Part shown: in pieces, positions 59,039 to 64,000 of the stretch
Position numbering within the stretch: the stretch's first letter is position 1
How the letters are laid out: the number at the start of each line of letters is the position of its first letter
Assembly: GCF_024655635.1 (NCBI RefSeq)
Contig: NZ_JANLGI010000003.1
Location: 1-64,000, forward strand
Origin: Allobosea sp. 47.2.35
GTDB lineage: Bacteria > Pseudomonadota > Alphaproteobacteria > Rhizobiales > Beijerinckiaceae
Reading direction: 5' to 3'
DNA length: 64,000 bases
The notes under the pieces: generated by a model
What the model was told of the DNA's origin: nothing
Seen by the model: the letters and a program-made list of their open reading frames with translations, nothing else
Databases searched by the model: none
Made by a program: the position numbers and the translations under genes

Positions 59039-59521
59039 TCACTTGGAATGGGTCTTGATGTCCCAGGTCATGGTGATCGGCGCATCGAGCGTGCCGTCCT
59101 GCTTCTGCGGCTTGTACTCGTATTTGATCTTCGCGTAGTTCAGCGAGAACTGGTCGGTCGGGATGCTCGCCCCGCCGGCAGCGTCGCCGGACTGGTAGCT
59201 CGACACCAGCAGGTCCTCCAGCGTGACCACGTAATAGTCCTGCTGCGTCTCGCCCTGCTTGCGCACGAAGAGCACCGCCTTCTTGATGTGCTTGCCGCTG
59301 GCGCAGGACAGCGCCAGGTTGGCCGAGGCCTTGCCGACCGAGGCCGTGAAATGGATGTCCTGGAAGCTCGCCTTGCCGGCACCGCCGCCGGCATTCGACG
59401 CATGCGAGCCCGCATTGCTGATGCCCCAGGAGAAGGAATCCACCTCGATCGTGTCCTTGTGGTTCTTGTCCTTGCTTTCGCCCTTGATGCCGTCGATCTC
59501 GAGCAGGAAGTCGCTAGCCAT
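59039..59521 (-). CDS. hcp: T6SS inner-tube protein TssD (Hcp)
   Basis: A 160-residue Hcp that forms the hexameric tube expelled by sheath contraction and can carry small effectors. It begins MASDFLLEIDGIKGESKDKNHKDTIEVDSFSWGISN, typical of the family, and ends ITMTWDIKTHSK. A strong GGAGGTAACA ribosome-binding site precedes the ATG, which suits its high expression. It lies between tssC and tssE. Confidence 0.96.
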   Translation of the reverse strand: MASDFLLEIDGIKGESKDKNHKDTIEVDSFSWGISNAGSHASNAGGGAGKASFQDIHFTASVGKASANLALSCASGKHIKKAVLFVRKQGETQQDYYVVTLEDLLVSSYQSGDAAGGASIPTDQFSLNYAKIKYEYKPQKQDGTLDAPITMTWDIKTHSK

Positions 59522-59660
59522 TGTTACCTCCAGGGTAGGGATTGCTATGGGCTCGCGGATGCGGGCCCGCTGTGGACGCACTTCTCCTGTCGCGCCGGCC
59601 TCGACCGGCCGGCACGCCGAAGATCCTCGTTGTCGCCGTCACCTGCGGATCAGGTGGCGG

Positions 59661-61166
59661 TCACTGCTTGGGAGCTGGCAGTCGCGAGACCAGGCTCAGG
59701 CCGATATCCATGCCTTCGAGCTGGAAGTGCGGCCGCAGATAGAACTTGGCCGAGTAGTAGCCAGGGTTCTCCTCGTCCTCGAAGACGTCGATGCGCGCAT
59801 CGGAGAGCGGGCGCCGCGCCTTCGTCTCTTCGCTGGAATTGACCGGATCGCCGTCGACATAGTCGGTGATCCACTCCTGCAGCCAGCGCCGCAGCGGCTC
59901 CTTTTCCTTGTAGGAGCCGATCTTGTCGCGAACCATGCACTTCAGGTAGTGCGCGAAGCGCGAGACCGCGAACATGTAGGGCAGCCGCGACGACAGGTTG
60001 TCGGATGCGGTGGCCGCCACGCCGTCCGGCCCCGAGAAGGCCTTGGGCTTGTAGAGCGACTGGGCGCCGATGAAGGCGGCCTTGTCGGTGTTCTTGCGAT
60101 GGATCAGCGGGATCAGGCCGGATTTCGCCAGCTCCGCCTCGCGCCGGTCGCTGATCGCGATCTCGGTCGGGCATTTCAGGTCGACGCCGCCATCATCCGT
60201 CGGGAAGGTATGGGTCGGCAGGTTGAGCACCTCGCCGCCCGACTGGACGCCGCGGATACGCGTGCACCAGCCATATTCCTTGAAGGCGCGGTTGACGTTG
60301 ACCGCCATGGCATAGGCCGCGTTCATCCAGGCGTATTTCTCGCCCTTGTGCCCGTCGGTATCCTCCTCGAAGGCGAATTCCTCGACCGGCTCGGACTTGG
60401 CGCCATAGGGCACCCGCGACAGCACTCGCGGCAGGCACAGGCCGACATAGCGGGAGTCGGCGGCATCGCGCAGACCCTTCCAGGCCGCATAATCCGGCGT
60501 GTCGAAGACCTTGCCGAGATCGCGCGGGTTCGACAGCTCCGTCCAGGCATCCATGCCCATCAGGGTCGGATCGGCCCCGGCGAAGAAGGGCGCATGCGCC
60601 GCCGCCGCCACCTTCGACAGATCGCGCAGCAATTGCACGTCGGTCGGGACATGGCTGAAATGATAGTCGCCGACCAGGCAGCCGAAGGGCTGGCCGCCGA
60701 GCTGACCGAACTCCTGCTCGTAGATCTGCTTGAACAGCGGGCTCTGGTCCCAGCGCGCGCCGGGGAACGTCTTGAGATTGCGATAGAGCTCGTTCTTCGA
60801 GACGTTCATCACCTTGATCTTCAACTGCGCATCCGTCTCCGAATTGAAGACGAGGTAGTTGAGACCGCGCCAGGCGCTTTCGATCTTCTGGAACTCCGGC
60901 GCGTGCAGCACCTCGTTCATCTGCTCGGTCAGCTTGGCGTCGAGCCTGGCGATCATCTCCTCGATCGTGTCGATGACGTCGCCCTTGATCAGGGTCTGGT
61001 CCGCCAGCGCCTGGTTGACCAGGGTCGCGACCGCGTTCTCGACCTCGGTCGCCGCGCGTTCCGTCTTGGGCTTGAAACTCTGCTTCAGGATCGCCGAGAA
61101 ATCGTCGATCTCGCGCGTCTCGACTGCTGCCCCGCCGGGCTGTTGGGATTTTGCTTCCGCTGCCAT
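59661..61166 (-). CDS. tssC: T6SS sheath protein TssC (VipB)
   Basis: A 501-residue large sheath subunit. Conserved parts are FQKIESAWRGLNYLVFNSETDAQLKIKVMNVSKNEL, LGGQPFGCLVGDYHFSH, FFAGADPTLMG and the C-terminal YLRPHFQLEGMDIGLSLVSRLP. It polymerises with TssB into the contractile sheath that ClpV later disassembles. It is separated from tssB by 143 bp and from hcp by 139 bp, so these genes are not tightly packed. Confidence 0.97.
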   Translation of the reverse strand: MAAEAKSQQPGGAAVETREIDDFSAILKQSFKPKTERAATEVENAVATLVNQALADQTLIKGDVIDTIEEMIARLDAKLTEQMNEVLHAPEFQKIESAWRGLNYLVFNSETDAQLKIKVMNVSKNELYRNLKTFPGARWDQSPLFKQIYEQEFGQLGGQPFGCLVGDYHFSHVPTDVQLLRDLSKVAAAAHAPFFAGADPTLMGMDAWTELSNPRDLGKVFDTPDYAAWKGLRDAADSRYVGLCLPRVLSRVPYGAKSEPVEEFAFEEDTDGHKGEKYAWMNAAYAMAVNVNRAFKEYGWCTRIRGVQSGGEVLNLPTHTFPTDDGGVDLKCPTEIAISDRREAELAKSGLIPLIHRKNTDKAAFIGAQSLYKPKAFSGPDGVAATASDNLSSRLPYMFAVSRFAHYLKCMVRDKIGSYKEKEPLRRWLQEWITDYVDGDPVNSSEETKARRPLSDARIDVFEDEENPGYYSAKFYLRPHFQLEGMDIGLSLVSRLPAPKQ

Positions 61167-61309
61167 TGCCGCCTCGCTCGCTTAACCGCCTGCAGGCCCT
61201 GCCCCGTCCTATCCGGACGGGATCGCTTCGGATCGTCCGGAGCGTCGCTCTCGCGAAAACCGGTCCCGGTTCCTCGCGCCGCGCTCCGGGGCTGAGCCTG
61301 CGCCCTGCC

Positions 61310-61840
61310 TCAGTTTGCCGTCTTGTCCTCGGAAGGTTCGCCCTTGCCGAGCCTGTCCTTCAGCGCTGCCATCAGCTGGGGATCGGCCAGCAGCGCCTTG
61401 ATCTGGTCGCTCGCGGCCATCTTGCCGTCCATGTAGCGCAGCAGGTTGGCGAGCTGCTCGCGCGCCTCCAGCAGCTTCGCCGTCGCCGGGATCTGGCGGG
61501 CGATCGCGGCCGGGTTGAAATCCTCGAACTTCGAGAACTTCAGCGCCACCGAGAGCTTCTCGTTGCTGTCCTCGCCCAGCTTGTTGGGCACATTGAAGGA
61601 CACGGCCGGCTCGATCGCAGCCATGCGCTGGTCGAAATTGTCCATGTCGAAATCAAGGAACTTGCGCTGCGAGATGTCGGATTTCTCGACCGCCGAGGCA
61701 TTGCCCGAGAGATCGGCCATCACGCCCATCACGAAGGGCAGCTCGATCTTCTGTTCCGCGTTGTACGGATCCTCATAGGTGATGTGGACCCGAGGCGGCC
61801 TGTTGCGGCGGATGAACTTCTGTCCAGAATCTCCGGCCAT
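61310..61840 (-). CDS. tssB: T6SS sheath protein TssB (VipA)
   Basis: A 176-residue small sheath subunit. It has RVHITYEDPYNAEQKIELPFVMGVMADLSGN, the KFLDFDMDNFDQRMAAIEPAVSF segment and FEDFNPAAIARQIPATAKLLEAREQLANLLRYMDGK, all diagnostic of TssB. It lies downstream of tssA with a 122-bp gap that contains a promoter candidate. Confidence 0.97.
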   Translation of the reverse strand: MAGDSGQKFIRRNRPPRVHITYEDPYNAEQKIELPFVMGVMADLSGNASAVEKSDISQRKFLDFDMDNFDQRMAAIEPAVSFNVPNKLGEDSNEKLSVALKFSKFEDFNPAAIARQIPATAKLLEAREQLANLLRYMDGKMAASDQIKALLADPQLMAALKDRLGKGEPSEDKTAN

Positions 61841-61912
61841 GTGACGTGCCCCTCTGCATTCGTGCCACGCCGACGTAACGTGACATCCTATCCGGTTTCA
61901 CCCGTCATCGAT

Positions 61913-61942
61913 ATAGTCTCGCGACCGTGACGGGAGGTTCAA
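61913..61942 (-). promoter_or_regulatory. Candidate promoter upstream of tssB
   Basis: On the minus strand TTGAAC (61937-61942) and GACTAT (61913-61918) are 18 bp apart, about 70 bp upstream of tssB. It could drive the sheath and Hcp genes independently of tssA. Confidence 0.35.
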
Positions 61943-61962
61943 GGCAATGGTGAAAAACTTCC

Positions 61963-63432
61963 CTAGCTGTCGGTCTCCGGCAACGGCACGACATCTGGCA
62001 GGATGTTGCCGAGAAGCGACATGAAATCATGCTGCGCCAGAGCACAGGCCTTGTCCATGAGAAGCGGCGTCGGGTGCGAGGGCTCGACCTGGCGATAGAA
62101 GGCGGCGACCGCCTTCATCGCGTTCACCGCATCCGCGCGGCTGCCGATCACGATCGTGGCCGGCACCGGGCTCGGCGCGAGGCTGGAAGGCTCGGCCGCC
62201 TCTGCAGCGACCTCCTCCTCCGCCCCGTCTTCGGAAGCCGCCTCGCTCGCTTCGGCGTCGCCGTCATAGCTCTCCTCGGCTTCATCCGAACTGTCGCCGT
62301 AGCTCTCGTCCGAATCGCCATCGTCTTCGTATTCGCTCTCCGCCTCGTAGCCGTCAGGCGCCGGCAGCCGCTCGAGCGGCAAGCGGAACCGGCGCTGCTC
62401 GCCGATCTCGATCACCGCCTTGTCGACATGCTCGGGGAACATGATCTGGATGACCTCGATCAACGATTTTCCGATCAGCTGCTGTGCCTGCCCGATCAGC
62501 AGGACGGCCGGGCTCGACGGCTCGGTTTTGCGAAAGTAGCCGAGGCAGGCAGAGAGCGTATCCTTCACATGGAGGATGCTCGAAACGCTGCCGGGACTGA
62601 AGCTGACGGGGTTTGCTGCCGAGCCCTGCGGACCGGTCGCCGCCGGCTCCGACCCCGCCGCCTGATGGCCCGGGACGCGCCGCGTGACCGCAGCATCGAG
62701 GAAGGCGGCGATCTGGTCCAGCAGCGCCGCCAGGCGCGGAAAGCTCAGGGGATGATCGACGCCGACCTTCTCCAGCCAGCTTGCCCGCAGGCGCGCGAGC
62801 GCGTCGCGCGCCGCATTCACCTGGCCGAGCACCGCGACCAGATCGTCGGCATCGACCTCCCCCAGCGCCGCCTGGATCGTGCTCGCATCGGGATGCTGCT
62901 CGCCATCGACCAGCTTGGTCTCGCCACTGGCCACAAGCTGGCTGCGGAACATGAACGGGCCGATACGCCGGCTGACGAAGAGAGGCGCGTGCTGCAGTGG
63001 CAGCACTACCGTCGCCAACTCGTCGAGCCCCTGCAGGGCAACCTCGCGCATCACGAAATCGCCGTCCATCGCGCGCGGATGCGCCTCCTCCCAGTACGAG
63101 CCGAGGAGATCGGCCATGGCTGAGAGGCTGGCAGCGAAACTCGGCACGTCACGATTGAGGATCGTCAGCTTCGCCGCGAGCACGAAGAGCCTGAGGTCGC
63201 GCGAGCGCTCCAGCAGCTTGCCGAGCTCGGCGAAGGCAGCGGGAAACTCGATGCTCGTGCGGTCGAAGGCAATCTGCCGGCCGTCGTCGTCGCGGCGGAA
63301 ATACGAGGCCGGAAGCGCGACCTCGAGCCGCGCCGTGGCATTCATGAAATCGAGATCATCCTCGAGATCCGGCCCGCAGGGCTCGTCAGCCGAGATCGGC
63401 TTCGTAAGTTCGGCGAAATTCAGGCCCGCCAT
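61963..63432 (-). CDS. tssA: T6SS protein TssA with an acidic linker and two C-terminal modules
   Basis: A 489-residue TssA-type protein that helps assemble tube and sheath. The N-terminal ImpA domain (about 1-170) has SADEPCGPDLEDDLDF and FAASLSAMADLLGSYWEEAHPRAMDGD. After a variable middle part, a YFRKTEPSSPAVLLIGQAQQLI module (about 289-340) is followed by a 60-residue acidic linker rich in Glu, Asp, Ser and Ala (about 362-420). A second similar module (FYRQVEPSHPTPLLMDKA, about 433-485) ends the protein. The duplication is an unusual feature. Confidence 0.9.
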   Translation of the reverse strand: MAGLNFAELTKPISADEPCGPDLEDDLDFMNATARLEVALPASYFRRDDDGRQIAFDRTSIEFPAAFAELGKLLERSRDLRLFVLAAKLTILNRDVPSFAASLSAMADLLGSYWEEAHPRAMDGDFVMREVALQGLDELATVVLPLQHAPLFVSRRIGPFMFRSQLVASGETKLVDGEQHPDASTIQAALGEVDADDLVAVLGQVNAARDALARLRASWLEKVGVDHPLSFPRLAALLDQIAAFLDAAVTRRVPGHQAAGSEPAATGPQGSAANPVSFSPGSVSSILHVKDTLSACLGYFRKTEPSSPAVLLIGQAQQLIGKSLIEVIQIMFPEHVDKAVIEIGEQRRFRLPLERLPAPDGYEAESEYEDDGDSDESYGDSSDEAEESYDGDAEASEAASEDGAEEEVAAEAAEPSSLAPSPVPATIVIGSRADAVNAMKAVAAFYRQVEPSHPTPLLMDKACALAQHDFMSLLGNILPDVVPLPETDS

Positions 63433-63502
63433 CGCTTTCCCCGCTCACAGGAACAGCGCCCCGGCCACAGCCGGGGGCGCCGCAGCCGTCCCTCGTCCCG
63501 CA

Positions 63503-64000
63503 TCACTCGGTCCGCAGGCGTGTCTCCACCCGGCGGTTGTCGCCGGAGAGGGGATCGGCCGCGATCGGCTTGCTCTGCCCGTAGCCCTTGGCCACCAGGT
63601 TGGAGGCCTTGACGCCGTGCCCGCCGAGATAGCGGACCACGGCCTGCGCGCGGCGCTGCGACAGATTGAGATTGTAAGAAGCGCTGCCGGCGGCGTCGGT
63701 ATGCCCCTCGACCATGAAGGTCTGCTTGGAGAGCTGCGGGGTCTTCAGCGCCTTGGCGAACTCGTCCAGATTGAGCTTGGCCTCGGGCTCCAGCTCGTCG
63801 GAATTGTATTTGAACTTCACCACGAGGTCGAAGGCGCTCACCGGCTTGGCCGGCTCGACCACCTGCCCGGCCCGGGCGCATTCGGCCTCGGTGCCGACGC
63901 AGAGCCCCCGCGTCAGGGCGGGCTTGGGCGCGACCCCCGGCCCGAAATGCTTGACGATGTCGTCCGCCTTGTAGGTCTGCGCGCCCGCCATGTTCGCCAT
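63503..64000 (-). CDS. OmpA-domain peptidoglycan-binding protein (probably partial)
   Basis: At least 165 residues, with the ATG exactly at the window edge. It has an OmpA-like C-terminal domain: FDLVVKFKYNSDELEPEA, MVEGHTDAAGSASYNLNLSQRRAQAVVRYL with the peptidoglycan-binding Asp and Arg, and GYGQSKPIAADPLSGDNRRVE. The first visible residues (MANMAGAQ) look like the end of a signal peptide, so the true start is likely outside the window. It lies 70 bp upstream of tssA and may anchor the T6SS to peptidoglycan or belong to the locus in another way. Confidence 0.8.
   Translation of the reverse strand: MANMAGAQTYKADDIVKHFGPGVAPKPALTRGLCVGTEAECARAGQVVEPAKPVSAFDLVVKFKYNSDELEPEAKLNLDEFAKALKTPQLSKQTFMVEGHTDAAGSASYNLNLSQRRAQAVVRYLGGHGVKASNLVAKGYGQSKPIAADPLSGDNRRVETRLRTE

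Noticed and set aside
61841..61962. Possible sigma-54 promoter (TGGCACG) upstream of tssB
   Set aside because: The GG and GC elements are 3 bp too close for a -24/-12 promoter.

Overview
The window is GC-rich chromosomal DNA from an alphaproteobacterium, most likely of the Hyphomicrobiales (Rhizobiales). The main evidence is the ribosomal gene order: secY and adk lie upstream of rpsM-rpsK-rpoA-rplQ, rpsD is absent from the alpha segment, and a second tuf lies on the secE/nusG side. The genus is not established by the sequence; a Bosea-like organism is a guess from overall gene content.

Layout, left to right. 1-5.6 kb: the start of a basic Gly/Lys-rich protein (possibly a pseudouridine synthase), the fluoride channel crcB, a TetR regulator with two operator-like palindromes, a divergent DUF998 membrane protein, a small exported cysteine protein, a small membrane protein, the clamp-loader-like ATPase rarA and a Do-family periplasmic protease. 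5.7-6.1 kb: a BLUF blue-light sensor on the opposite strand. 6.2-26.7 kb: one long minus-strand run of ribosomal genes, read from the right as rpsL-rpsG-fusA-tuf, then S10, spc and alpha segments. It is interrupted by an orphan periplasmic binding protein between adk and rpsM. 27.4-39.8 kb: rpoC, rpoB, rplL, rplJ, rplA, rplK, nusG and secE, all minus strand.

40-50 kb: metabolic genes around tRNA-Trp and the second tuf: an SGNH hydrolase, a methyltransferase, a DapA-family aldolase/lyase, a Gfo/Idh/MocA oxidoreductase, an exported Ntn amidohydrolase, nicotinate phosphoribosyltransferase, a fused TRAP permease and glycerol-3-phosphate dehydrogenase. 51.6-64 kb: part of a type VI secretion locus on the minus strand: OmpA-domain protein, tssA, tssB, tssC, hcp, tssE, a 267-bp inverted-repeat element, tssF, tssG, tssH/clpV and a signal-less NlpC/P60-like protein that is a candidate effector.

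The translation genes work as a stoichiometric unit. I see T-tract terminators after rplQ, adk, tuf copy 1, rpoC and tuf copy 2, and several T-less stem-loops between cistrons that may tune expression of individual genes. The T6SS genes encode the sheath (TssB/C), inner tube (Hcp), baseplate (TssE/F/G), TssA cap and ClpV recycling ATPase. VgrG, PAAR, TssJ, TssK, TssL and TssM are not in the window and probably lie beyond the right edge or elsewhere.
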